A stretch of DNA of 64,000 nt from Thermoleophilia bacterium. Its GTDB lineage: Bacteria > Actinomycetota > Thermoleophilia > Miltoncostaeales > Miltoncostaeaceae. The number at the start of each line of letters is the position of its first letter. Positions within the stretch are counted from its first letter, which is position 1. Both the position numbers and the translations under genes were made by a program. Positions 36,705-44,176 of this stretch are shown here, piece after piece. Below the pieces are notes generated by a model. That model did not search any database. It had not been told where the DNA came from and saw nothing but the letters and a program-made list of their open reading frames with translations. The stretch spans positions 62,001 through 126,000 of the forward strand of contig SHVE01000001.1 of NCBI GenBank assembly GCA_009694365.1, read 5' to 3'.

Positions 36705-37130
36705 ATGGCGAAGAAGGTCCTGCAGATCATCAAGCTTCACATTCCCGCCGGTGGCGCGACGCCGGCCCCACCCGTGGGACCCGCCTTGGGTGGCGCCAGC
36801 ATCAACATCATGGAATTCTGTAAGACGTTCAACGCGCAGACGCAGAATCTGGGTGGCGTCATCACTCCGGTGGAGATCTCGGTGTACGAGGACCGCTCGT
36901 TCTCGTTCATCACGAAAACGCCGCCCGCCGCCGTCCTCATCAAGGACGCCATCAAGCTGAAGACTGGTTCCGCCGAGCCCCACCGCGTCAAGGTGGCCAG
37001 TATCACGCGCGCCCAGTTGCAGCAGATCGCCGAGACCAAGATGGCCGACCTCAACGCGAACGACATCGACGCCGCCGTCACCATGATCGCCGGCACCGCC
37101 CGCAGTATGGGCGTCACGGTGGAGGGCTAG
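36705..37130 (+). CDS. rplK: 50S ribosomal protein L11
   Basis: A 141-aa L11, part of the GTPase-associated centre. The N-terminal domain reads [20 protein letters not shown] with the conserved Pro residues, and the C-terminal rRNA-binding domain ends [25 protein letters not shown] lies ten bases before the ATG. rplA follows 4 bases after the stop. Confidence 0.97.
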   Translation: MAKKVLQIIKLHIPAGGATPAPPVGPALGGASINIMEFCKTFNAQTQNLGGVITPVEISVYEDRSFSFITKTPPAAVLIKDAIKLKTGSAEPHRVKVASITRAQLQQIAETKMADLNANDIDAAVTMIAGTARSMGVTVEG

Positions 37131-37134
37131 GGAT

Positions 37135-37851
37135 ATGGCACACCACGGCAAGCGGTATGACACCGCCAAGGCACAGGTCAACCCTGAGGGCAACTACCAC
37201 CCGCTCGACGCCTTCCGGCTGCTCGTCAGCCAAGAGGTCGCCCGGTTCGACACCACGATCGAGGCGCACTTCCGTCTCGGCGTCAACGTCCGCCACGCCG
37301 ATGAGCAGTTGCGCGGCACCATCGCACTGCCGCACGGCACCGGCCGCACCGTCATCGTCGCGGTGTTCGCCGAGGGCGAGAAGGCGCGCGAGGCCGAGGA
37401 GGCCGGCGCGCATGTTGTCGGTGGGGAGGACCTCGTGCAGAGGGTCGAGCAGGGCTTCTCCGACTTCGACGTGGCCATCGCCACGCCCGACATGATGGCT
37501 GCCGTCGGTCGTCTCGGCCGCGTGCTCGGCCCCTCGGGCAAGATGCCCAACCCCAAGACGGGCACCGTCACCTTCGATGTCGCCAAGGCCGTCGCCGATG
37601 TCATCGGCGGCAAGGTGGAGTACCGCACCGACCGCTCCGGCATCGTGCACATCGCACTCGGCAAGCGCTCGTTCACTCCGGAGCAGCTCACCGAGAACTA
37701 CGCGGTCATCCTGGACGAAATCATCCGGGTCAAGCCGGCCGCGACCAAGGGCCGCTACATCAAGTCGATCAGTGTCGCCCAGACCATGGGTCCGGGGATC
37801 GACGTCGATCCGCAGCACACCAAGGATCTGCTCGAGGAGGTCCCGGCCTAG
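37135..37851 (+). CDS. rplA: 50S ribosomal protein L1
   Basis: A 238-aa L1 of the ribosomal stalk that binds 23S rRNA near the E site. The typical GPSGKMPNPKTGTVTFDV and the end RYIKSISVAQTMGPGIDVDP are present. In many bacteria L1 also represses its own rplKA message. It is followed by a 181-base leader before rplJ. Confidence 0.97.
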   Translation: MAHHGKRYDTAKAQVNPEGNYHPLDAFRLLVSQEVARFDTTIEAHFRLGVNVRHADEQLRGTIALPHGTGRTVIVAVFAEGEKAREAEEAGAHVVGGEDLVQRVEQGFSDFDVAIATPDMMAAVGRLGRVLGPSGKMPNPKTGTVTFDVAKAVADVIGGKVEYRTDRSGIVHIALGKRSFTPEQLTENYAVILDEIIRVKPAATKGRYIKSISVAQTMGPGIDVDPQHTKDLLEEVPA

Positions 37852-38032
37852 GGGCTGTCCGAGTACCAGTAGACCGACCGAAGATCACGGGGGCGGCCAT
37901 CAGGTCGCCTTGCAACGGGGGCAGTCGCCCCGACCCGTGTGAGGACGGAGTCCACGGGACGGCCGGGTCATGTGCCCTGTGCCCCTCCCCATGGCCCGCC
38001 TCGCACGGCGGACGACATGAGGAGGTGAGGAA
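37852..38032 (+). promoter_or_regulatory. Probable L10 leader upstream of rplJ
   Basis: The 181-base gap before rplJ is where the autoregulatory L10 mRNA leader lies in many bacteria. It contains GACCGACCGAAGATCACGG, like the ACCGAAGAC-type core of other L10 leaders, and inverted GC-rich segments. It ends with a strong GGAGGTGA (38021-38028). Identity as an L10 leader is inferred from position and this motif. Confidence 0.5.
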
Positions 38033-38824
38033 ATAGACAGGGAACAGAAAGCCGCAGCGATCACGGAGATCTCTGAGCGTTTGTCGAGCACGTCAACGGT
38101 CATTGTGACGTCGTTCCACGGCCTCGGCGTGCGGGAGATAGAAGGACTCCGTGCGCAGTTGCGTGAGGTCGACGGCCAATTTCAGGTTGTTAAGAACACG
38201 CTCGCCCGGCGCGCCTGTGCCGAGTCGGGCACAGATACGCTCCTCGAGTATCTGGAGGGGCAAACCGCCCTCGTGTGGGCCGATGGTGATGCAGCAGCGG
38301 TCGCGAAGGCGCTCAGCGTGTTCGGTACGGCCACGAATGACCGCCTGATCATGAGGGGTGGCATCCTCGATGGTGCCCCGATCTCCGCATCCGAGGTCAA
38401 GTACCTCGCGTCCCTCCCACCCCGGATCGAGCTCTATGCCCGTCTGGTTGCCGGTGTCGCGAGCCCCCTCCAAGGAGTAGTGAACGTGCTCTCCGGGCTC
38501 ATTTCCGGCCTCGCCCGGTCGCTCGGCGGGTACCACGCTCAGCGTGTCGCCGAGCAGCCGGATGCGACCCCGGACATCACCGCGGTGGCCGTGCCGGAAC
38601 TGGCCGCCGAGGAGACTCCGACTGCTGAGCCCCAGATGGCGACGGACGACACAACGGAGGCCGTGCAGGAACTGGCTGTCGAGGAGACTCCGGCCGCCGA
38701 CGATTTGACGGACGCCGAGCCCCAGATGGCGACGGACGACACAACGGAGGCCGTGCAGTCGCCGGCCGCCGACGACACGACGGACGCCGAACCGGCAGCC
38801 GACGAGACCACCGAAGGAGACTGA
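38033..38824 (+). CDS. rplJ: 50S ribosomal protein L10, apparent ATA start, extended acidic tail
   Basis: L10 anchors the L7/L12 dimers on the ribosome. The conserved family start (M)[18 protein letters not shown] is encoded only if translation begins at ATA 38033, which sits 7 bases after GGAGG. The frame upstream is closed by TGA at 38018, and the first standard start, TTG 38081, would remove 16 conserved residues. The core runs through [13 protein letters not shown] to the L12-binding helix. From about residue 180 an 80-residue Asp/Glu/Thr/Ala-rich tail follows, with [14 protein letters not shown] twice. Total 263 aa against about 165-180 for typical L10. Confidence 0.9.
   Translation: MDREQKAAAITEISERLSSTSTVIVTSFHGLGVREIEGLRAQLREVDGQFQVVKNTLARRACAESGTDTLLEYLEGQTALVWADGDAAAVAKALSVFGTATNDRLIMRGGILDGAPISASEVKYLASLPPRIELYARLVAGVASPLQGVVNVLSGLISGLARSLGGYHAQRVAEQPDATPDITAVAVPELAAEETPTAEPQMATDDTTEAVQELAVEETPAADDLTDAEPQMATDDTTEAVQSPAADDTTDAEPAADETTEGD
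38627..38758 (+). repeat. 90-base repeat inside the rplJ tail
   Basis: A 42-base stretch beginning GAGCCCCAGATGGCGACGG is identical at 38627-38668 and 38717-38758, 90 bases apart, encoding [14 protein letters not shown] twice. Neighbouring bases also match in part, so this is an in-frame tandem duplication of about 30 codons. Confidence 0.85.
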
Positions 38825-38828
38825 ACAC

Positions 38829-39206
38829 ATGGCTATGACTACTGATGAGTGGATTGACGAGCTCAAGGCGATCTCTGTTCTCGAGCTGTCCGAGCGGATC
38901 AAGGCACTTGAGGAGACCTTCGGCGCGAGCGCCGTAGCTGCTCCGGTGGCCGTTGCCGCCGCCCCGAGTGCGGGTACCGACGACGTCGAGGAGCAGACCT
39001 CGTTCACCGTTACGCTTGAGGCGGCCGGTGAGAAGAAGATTCAGGTGATCAAGGTTGTCCGCGCCGTCACCGGGCTGGGTCTCAAGGAAGCGAAGGATCT
39101 CGTTGATGGCGCCCCGGCGGCCGTCAAGGAGGGCGTCGCCAAGGAAGAGGCCGAGCAGATCAAGACGCAGATCCAGGACGCTGGCGGTACCGTCTCCGTC
39201 GCCTAG
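38829..39206 (+). CDS. rplL: 50S ribosomal protein L7/L12
   Basis: A 125-aa stalk protein. The N-terminal dimerisation helices ([20 protein letters not shown]) are joined by an Ala-rich hinge to the factor-binding domain, with [20 protein letters not shown] and [25 protein letters not shown] lies upstream and only 4 bases separate it from rplJ. A strong terminator follows, so rpoB is not read from here. Confidence 0.97.
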   Translation: MAMTTDEWIDELKAISVLELSERIKALEETFGASAVAAPVAVAAAPSAGTDDVEEQTSFTVTLEAAGEKKIQVIKVVRAVTGLGLKEAKDLVDGAPAAVKEGVAKEEAEQIKTQIQDAGGTVSVA

Positions 39207-39220
39207 GCCTCGGTTCGCAC

Positions 39221-39258
39221 ATTCCTGGGGCGTGCCCGCCGTGGTGCGCCCCAGGAAT
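39221..39258 (+). terminator. 12-bp stem terminator after rplL
   Basis: ATTCCTGGGGCG (39221-39232) and CGCCCCAGGAAT (39247-39258) form a perfect 12-bp stem with a 14-base loop, 14 bases after the rplL stop. It lacks a T-run but is the clearest end-of-operon hairpin here. Confidence 0.65.
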
Positions 39259-39338
39259 CGTGTGTGGCCATGGGTCCGGTGCTCATGTGCCCGTCCGGTC
39301 GCATGGCGCCCGGACCGTCTGATTACCTGCGGGGTCTC

Positions 39339-40787
39339 ATGAAGTCCCTGCTCACCGGCATAGCGGTCGCCCTTTCGGCGGCCGCACTCGCGTCATCGGC
39401 CCACGCGATCACATCCCAAGGGGTGTTTCGCATGGGCGCCGATGCCCTGTGGGCACGAGGCATCGACGGCACCGGCTTGTCGGTGGCGGTGCTCGACCCG
39501 GGGTTCGGCGGGCTTAGTGCATCCATTGCCGCTGGTGAGCTCCCTCCCATGGCCACCATGGCCACCCGGTCGTTCGACGTCGTCCACGGGCTGGAGGGGC
39601 GCGACAACCTCGGTGTCCGCACGGAGCACGGCACGCGCATGGCGGAGATCGTGCACGACGTGGCCCCCGGCACGCGGCTTGTGCTCGTCAACTACGGCTC
39701 CATCGACGAGTTCGTGCAGGCCACCGAGTGGATCGCGGCGAACGGTATCGCGGTGGTGAGCCACTCAAATTCGCTCCTCGTCGGCCCATTCGACGGCACG
39801 GGGACCCTCGCGCGGGCGGTTGACGCGGCCGTCGCGCGCGGCGTTTTGTGGGTCAACTCGGCGGGGAACTTCGGTCAGCGTCATTGGCGGGGTATCCCAA
39901 TTCCGGAGGGCACCGCGATTCCCATCGCGCCGAGTCCGGGGACCACTCTGGCGTTCGGTGTCGGCTGGGCCACCCTGGGATCGGGGGCCACGCTCAGTGT
40001 CCAGCGCCAGCAACCGGACGGGTTATGGGAGGAGGTCACCCGCAGCGATTCCACGGGCCGCACACCTCTGGTCGGTGTGGACGGCGGAGTGTGGCGGCTG
40101 GTCGTCATCCGCACGGGAGGTACGGACGCCTCCGTGGACGTCTTCTCACGTACGGTCGGATTCGGCGACGCCGCCGTGGTTGAGGGTGGCATTCCCACCC
40201 CGGGAGATGCCGCCGGTTCGCTGTCGGTCGGTGCCGTTCCGTGGTCGTCAAGTCAGCCCGAGCCGTACTCGTCGCGTGGTCCCACGCAGGATGGGCGGCA
40301 GAAACCCGAACTCGTGGGTCCCACGTATGTCACCGCGAACGCGGCCTATCCGGGAACGGCGGGAACCTCCGCCGCGACGGCGCACGTGGCCGGTGCCGCC
40401 GTGCTCGTGCACCAAGAGCGTGCGCGGGCCGGCCAGCCGGTGGACGTGGCCGCGGTACGTGCCGACCTCGTCGCCCGGTCGAGGGATTTGGGAGCACCGG
40501 GCCCGGACATGGCCACCGGGTGGGGCATGGTGCGGGTGGACGTGGTTCCACCCCGCTCCCACGCATGGGTGCGCCGCGGGCGGCGCCCTCTCGTCACCGT
40601 CCGTGTGCACGACGATGGCACCATGCAGTCGGTGGAACTCCGTATCAACGGGCGGCGGGTGCGCACGACCACCGGCCCGCAGATTGCGATGCGCGTTTCC
40701 CTGACGGTGGGCGTCAATCGCATCGAGGTGCACGCGATCGACGCCGCGGGTAACGCATCCACCTACCGGCGCACGGTGCGCCGATGA
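39339..40787 (+). CDS. Secreted subtilisin-like serine protease (S8), first of a pair
   Basis: A 482-aa S8 peptidase with signal peptide MKSLLTGIAVALSAAALASS (cleavage near AHA, residue 23). Catalytic Asp53 (VAVLDPGF), His97 (EHGTRMAEIV), oxyanion Asn177 (VNSAGNFG) and Ser344 (GTSAATAHVAG) are all present, so it should be active. There is no obvious inhibitor propeptide. The last 80 residues form a beta-rich module (LVTVRVHDDGTMQSVELRIN) resembling an Ig-like domain. It overlaps the next subtilase by 4 bases. The location between rplL and rpoB is unusual. Confidence 0.9.
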   Translation: MKSLLTGIAVALSAAALASSAHAITSQGVFRMGADALWARGIDGTGLSVAVLDPGFGGLSASIAAGELPPMATMATRSFDVVHGLEGRDNLGVRTEHGTRMAEIVHDVAPGTRLVLVNYGSIDEFVQATEWIAANGIAVVSHSNSLLVGPFDGTGTLARAVDAAVARGVLWVNSAGNFGQRHWRGIPIPEGTAIPIAPSPGTTLAFGVGWATLGSGATLSVQRQQPDGLWEEVTRSDSTGRTPLVGVDGGVWRLVVIRTGGTDASVDVFSRTVGFGDAAVVEGGIPTPGDAAGSLSVGAVPWSSSQPEPYSSRGPTQDGRQKPELVGPTYVTANAAYPGTAGTSAATAHVAGAAVLVHQERARAGQPVDVAAVRADLVARSRDLGAPGPDMATGWGMVRVDVVPPRSHAWVRRGRRPLVTVRVHDDGTMQSVELRINGRRVRTTTGPQIAMRVSLTVGVNRIEVHAIDAAGNASTYRRTVRR

Positions 40788-42925
40788 CGTGGCGCCCGCG
40801 GGTCCTCCTCGCCTCGGCCCTGCTGGCCGTCGCACCGATGGCGGCAGTCCCGGCAGCGGTTCCCGGAGGCGCGGTTCCCGTGCTGGTCACCGCATCCCCG
40901 GGGGCGACCAATGCGGTGGTGGCGGCGCTTCGGGAGTCGGGCCTGCACGTGACCCGCCGACGGGGCCGCGATCTCCAAGTGACCACCACGATTGGTCGCC
41001 TCACCGCTCTGCGTGCGATCCCTGGCGTGGCCGCCGCGCACGAAGCGGCCGCAGGATATTCCGAGATCGATCCCGATGACCCGGGCGCCGTGGTGCCGGG
41101 ACCGGTGAGCCGCGTGATCTCCGAGGGATTCGAGCGGGTGGGTGCCGATGCCATCCAGCCGCTTGCCCTCAGTGGCCGGGGTATGACCATCGTGGTGCTC
41201 GACCTCGGGTTCGGTGCGACACGCCTGGGATCGCTTCAGGACCGGGGCGAGATGCCGCCGACGGCGCGGCTGCAGACGCAGAGTTTCGACACCACGTGGG
41301 GCCTCGCCGGGCGGACCGCCTACGGCAACGCCACGAATCATGGTGAGTTGGTGACGCAGACGCTCTACGACTTTGCGCCGGACGCGCACTATGTGTTGGT
41401 CAACTACCACACGGAGATGGACTTCCAAGCGGCCGTCGACTGGATCATCGCGCGCCACCCCGATGTCGTGGTGCACAGCAACAGCTTTCTCGAGGGACCG
41501 TTCGACGGCACCGGTCCGGCGGCGCGGGCCGTGGATCGTGCGGCCGCCTCGGGCATTGCGTGGATCAACTCGGCGGGCAACTACGCCGAGCGTCACTGGG
41601 AGGGGGAGTGGGCGGACGCCGACTCCGACGGCGTGCTCGACTGGCCCATCACCCCAGGGTGGACCTTTATTCACGAGGCGTCGCAGCCCATGACCTTTGC
41701 CCTGTCGTGGGAGCAGGCGGACGGGGCCGAGGTCACCGACCTCGACCTCGTACTCGAACGCCATGTTCCGTTGGGCGCATGGACCGAGGTCGCCGCGTCG
41801 CGGGATCATCAGTCGGAGGGTGCGCGTCCGTCCGAGCGCATCACGGGGCAGAGCACCGCTCCCACCGGCGAGTACCGGGTACGTGTGGTCCAGGCGGTCG
41901 GCCCCCCGCCGGGTGGTTTCGTCACCCTGTTCAGCCGCGAGATCGGCATGTCCGACATCGGTGATCCGGCCCCGGGCAGCATCCCCACCCCGGGAGACGC
42001 TGCGGGGTCCATCACGGTGGGCGCCGTGGACTGGACTAGTGACGCCCTCAAGCGCTATTCGTCCACTGGCCCCACCGATGACGGTCGCGTGAAGCCCGAC
42101 ATCGTGGCGCCCACCAACACCCGGGTGCTTACCGCAACCGGCCCCCGTGCGATCGGCGGCACGTCCAATGCGGCGCCCAACGCCGCTGGCGCCATCGTCC
42201 TGCTCATGGGTGCCCGCCGCAGTGCGGGGGCACCGCTCATCCCGTCCGGTGTCCTCGATCTCGTCCAGAGTCAGGCCCTGGACTTGGGACCCGAGGGGGA
42301 CGACCCCGCGTTCGGTGCGGGCCGGGTGCGGGTGGACGTCGATCCCCCTGAGATCCTGATGCGCGATTCACCGAGGCGCATCATCACCTCGTTCCCCGTA
42401 CGCATCGTGGCCTCCGTGGACGATGCGTCACTCCTCGCCTCGTGGGCGATCACCGTGGACGGGAACACGGTGATCGCGCGACGTGGGGAGTCCACCCCGG
42501 CCGCGTTTCTTGACCGGGTGCACCTGCCCGATGGCTTTCACATTATCGAGGTGCACGCCACCGACTGGCCGGGCAACGTGGGCTACCGGCTCATCCCCGT
42601 CGTGGTGGACGGGACTCCCCCGAACGTGACCGGGTTCCGCGTGGAGCGCGAGGCCGCCCCTTCGGCGCGACCGTCGTCCATGCCCGGGTTCCGCACCGCA
42701 CGCGCCGTCATCAGCGTCACGGACGTCGGGTCCGTGCGCGCCACGATCTCCCTCACCTCCTCGGTCGGGTTCGTCACTACCCGCACCGTGACGTTTCCCC
42801 ACACGGGTCAGCGGGTCGTGTCGCTGGGCCCCCTCGCACCCGGTCGCTACGTCGCGCGCATCAGTGCGCGGGACAGCGCCGGGCACGAGAGCACCGTCAC
42901 GCGGGTGATCAGGGTGGGACCGTAA
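40784..42925 (+). CDS. Secreted subtilisin-like serine protease (S8), second of a pair
   Basis: A 713-aa S8 peptidase with signal peptide MTWRPRVLLASALLAVAPMA. Residues 30-110 look like an inhibitor-type propeptide (VPVLVTASPGATNAVVAALR; VTTTIGRLTALRAIPGV). The triad is Asp140 (VVLDLGFG), His186 (NHGELVTQTL) and Ser461 (GTSNAAPNAAG), with Asn266 (INSAGNY). After the protease come two or more beta-rich Ig-like modules (residues 500-713). It shares SAGN(F/Y)..RHW and GSIPTPGDAAGS-like stretches with the first protease, so the pair arose by duplication. ATGA overlap with the first gene. Confidence 0.9.
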   Translation: MTWRPRVLLASALLAVAPMAAVPAAVPGGAVPVLVTASPGATNAVVAALRESGLHVTRRRGRDLQVTTTIGRLTALRAIPGVAAAHEAAAGYSEIDPDDPGAVVPGPVSRVISEGFERVGADAIQPLALSGRGMTIVVLDLGFGATRLGSLQDRGEMPPTARLQTQSFDTTWGLAGRTAYGNATNHGELVTQTLYDFAPDAHYVLVNYHTEMDFQAAVDWIIARHPDVVVHSNSFLEGPFDGTGPAARAVDRAAASGIAWINSAGNYAERHWEGEWADADSDGVLDWPITPGWTFIHEASQPMTFALSWEQADGAEVTDLDLVLERHVPLGAWTEVAASRDHQSEGARPSERITGQSTAPTGEYRVRVVQAVGPPPGGFVTLFSREIGMSDIGDPAPGSIPTPGDAAGSITVGAVDWTSDALKRYSSTGPTDDGRVKPDIVAPTNTRVLTATGPRAIGGTSNAAPNAAGAIVLLMGARRSAGAPLIPSGVLDLVQSQALDLGPEGDDPAFGAGRVRVDVDPPEILMRDSPRRIITSFPVRIVASVDDASLLASWAITVDGNTVIARRGESTPAAFLDRVHLPDGFHIIEVHATDWPGNVGYRLIPVVVDGTPPNVTGFRVEREAAPSARPSSMPGFRTARAVISVTDVGSVRATISLTSSVGFVTTRTVTFPHTGQRVVSLGPLAPGRYVARISARDSAGHESTVTRVIRVGP

Positions 42926-43020
42926 CGCCGCTCATCGGGCGGAGAGCGCGCCGATTTCGCACAATCCCCCATGAGCGCGCATCGCGCGCATCGTCCATCC
43001 GTGCCCGAACGAGGAACACC

Positions 43021-43245
43021 ATGCCGCTCGAACGTGACGTAAAGAGCAAGTTGAGGGACCGGGTGTCTCTCGCCAACAAGTCGAATGTGGATGACGTCGT
43101 CGCCGAGGTCACGGCCGCGCGCGCGACCCTCGCCACGGACGACAAGGACTACGAGCGCCTCGGTGGGTGGCTCGAGGACCTCGCGCATGTCGCCGGCGGG
43201 AAGATCATCGGTCGAACCGGCGACCCCGGCGGGGTGCAGGTCTAG
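43021..43245 (+). CDS. Small protein of unknown function
   Basis: A 74-aa charged protein (MPLERDVKSKLRDRVSLANK, then SNVDDVVAEVTAARATLATD) predicted to be helical for most of its length, with a Gly-rich end. No family recognised. GAGGAAC lies about 9 bases before the ATG, supporting translation. It sits alone between the proteases and a perfect palindrome that begins 7 bases after its stop. Confidence 0.6.
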   Translation: MPLERDVKSKLRDRVSLANKSNVDDVVAEVTAARATLATDDKDYERLGGWLEDLAHVAGGKIIGRTGDPGGVQV

Positions 43246-43252
43246 ATCTCAC

Positions 43253-43296
43253 GGTCGCGGTGCGACGGATCCGGCCGGATCCGTCGCACCGCGACC
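43253..43296. terminator. Perfect 44-bp palindrome, likely bidirectional terminator
   Basis: The 22-base arm GGTCGCGGTGCGACGGATCC plus GG (43253-43274) is followed immediately by its exact reverse complement (43275-43296), with no spacer and no mismatch. It lies just after a plus-strand stop and between convergent genes. As RNA it would fold into a very stable stem on either strand. No T-run. Confidence 0.7.
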
Positions 43297-43423
43297 CGAT
43301 GGGCGTTCGGTGCGATGCGGCGACGAGATGTCATGCCCGGGGCGAGTGGGGTACACGCGGACGGGACCCCACGCCGCACGTGGGGGAGCCCCCTGATGAA
43401 CCCGCGTTGCTACCGGGGTGTGC

Positions 43424-43933
43424 TCAGCTCGACGAGGACTTGCGGGAGCGCCCGCCACCGCCGGCGAGCAGGCGTTGCAACCGGCGTGTCTCCGCGAGGG
43501 CGTTGACCTGACGGCGATCGGTCGCGCTCCAGTGCCCGCGGCGCAGTCGCTCCTCGCGACCCTCCCGCGCCTCGATCCAACGCTCGTACCCATGGATGAG
43601 CTCGTTGATTGCATCGGCCAGAGCGATTCCCCGTGCCGTGGGCTCAAACGGACTGCCGTCGAGTGTGAGTCCCTCGGCGGTGGTCCAGGCGAGATCGCCT
43701 CCGGAATCGCCCACCACACGCAGGGCGTCCGGTCCCACGCGCACCTGAGTGTTGTGCCATTCGCGCTTCAGGACGCCGTTCTCCATGGCCGGGCGAAATC
43801 CGAACGCACGGAGTCGTCGCCGCTCCTGCGGCGACGACCACACCTGATGGGTGGCATCGAGGAGGGGGACGAGGCGCTCGATAATCGCTACACCGGGCGA
43901 GTCCCCCGCCGTGGTGGCGGGTTCCGTGCTCAC
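43424..43933 (-). CDS. Unknown protein
   Basis: A 169-aa soluble protein with no recognised family. The central part (GFRPAMENGVLKREWHNTQV, VRVGPDALRVVGDSGGDLAW) looks beta-rich, followed by a long basic helix (ELIHGYERWIEAREGREERL, RRGHWSATDRRQ) and a tail ending GGGGRSRKSSSS. The GTG at 43933 has CATACT ending 6 bases upstream and GGGAGG between them. It is divergent from rpoB and convergent with the 74-aa gene. Confidence 0.58.
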   Translation of the reverse strand: MSTEPATTAGDSPGVAIIERLVPLLDATHQVWSSPQERRRLRAFGFRPAMENGVLKREWHNTQVRVGPDALRVVGDSGGDLAWTTAEGLTLDGSPFEPTARGIALADAINELIHGYERWIEAREGREERLRRGHWSATDRRQVNALAETRRLQRLLAGGGGRSRKSSSS

Positions 43934-43939
43934 CCTCCC

Positions 43940-43945
43940 AGTATG
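43940..43945 (-). promoter_or_regulatory. Possible leaderless -10 (CATACT)
   Basis: On the minus strand CATACT ends 6 bases before the GTG at 43933. The intervening GGGAGG could also act as a Shine-Dalgarno sequence for a longer message. Confidence 0.35.
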
Positions 43946-43995
43946 GAGATTCGAACGGCGTTTCGCCGGGTGTCGGCACCGCATACGCGTTTGTG

Positions 43996-44003
43996 TGTAT
44001 GAT
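43996..44003 (+). promoter_or_regulatory. Extended -10 promoter for rpoBC
   Basis: TGTATGAT (43996-44003) followed by GCCCG, the same string found upstream of rplK. It would give rpoBC a leader of about 165 bases and make the operon independent of rplJL. Confidence 0.55.
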
Positions 44004-44176
44004 GCCCGTTCCGCCGCCGCCGTCCCTTCGTGCCTTTAGCGTGGCGCGGTGGTCGTCGGTGGCCGCGCCGACGTGCCCGAACCGCTTCCCGCCCACATAT
44101 TCCGCGTGTTCGCGCCAACGGCGCCCGTTCCCCCATGCCCGTTCATCGTCACGCTCCCGCCTGGAGGCTCTGCGAC

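Noticed and set aside
44030..44176. A longer rpoB start (frame open from 44030)
   Set aside because: The added residues are Arg-rich and unlike RpoB, and most overlap the leader downstream of the TGTATGAT promoter; TTG 44177 has a good ribosome-binding site.
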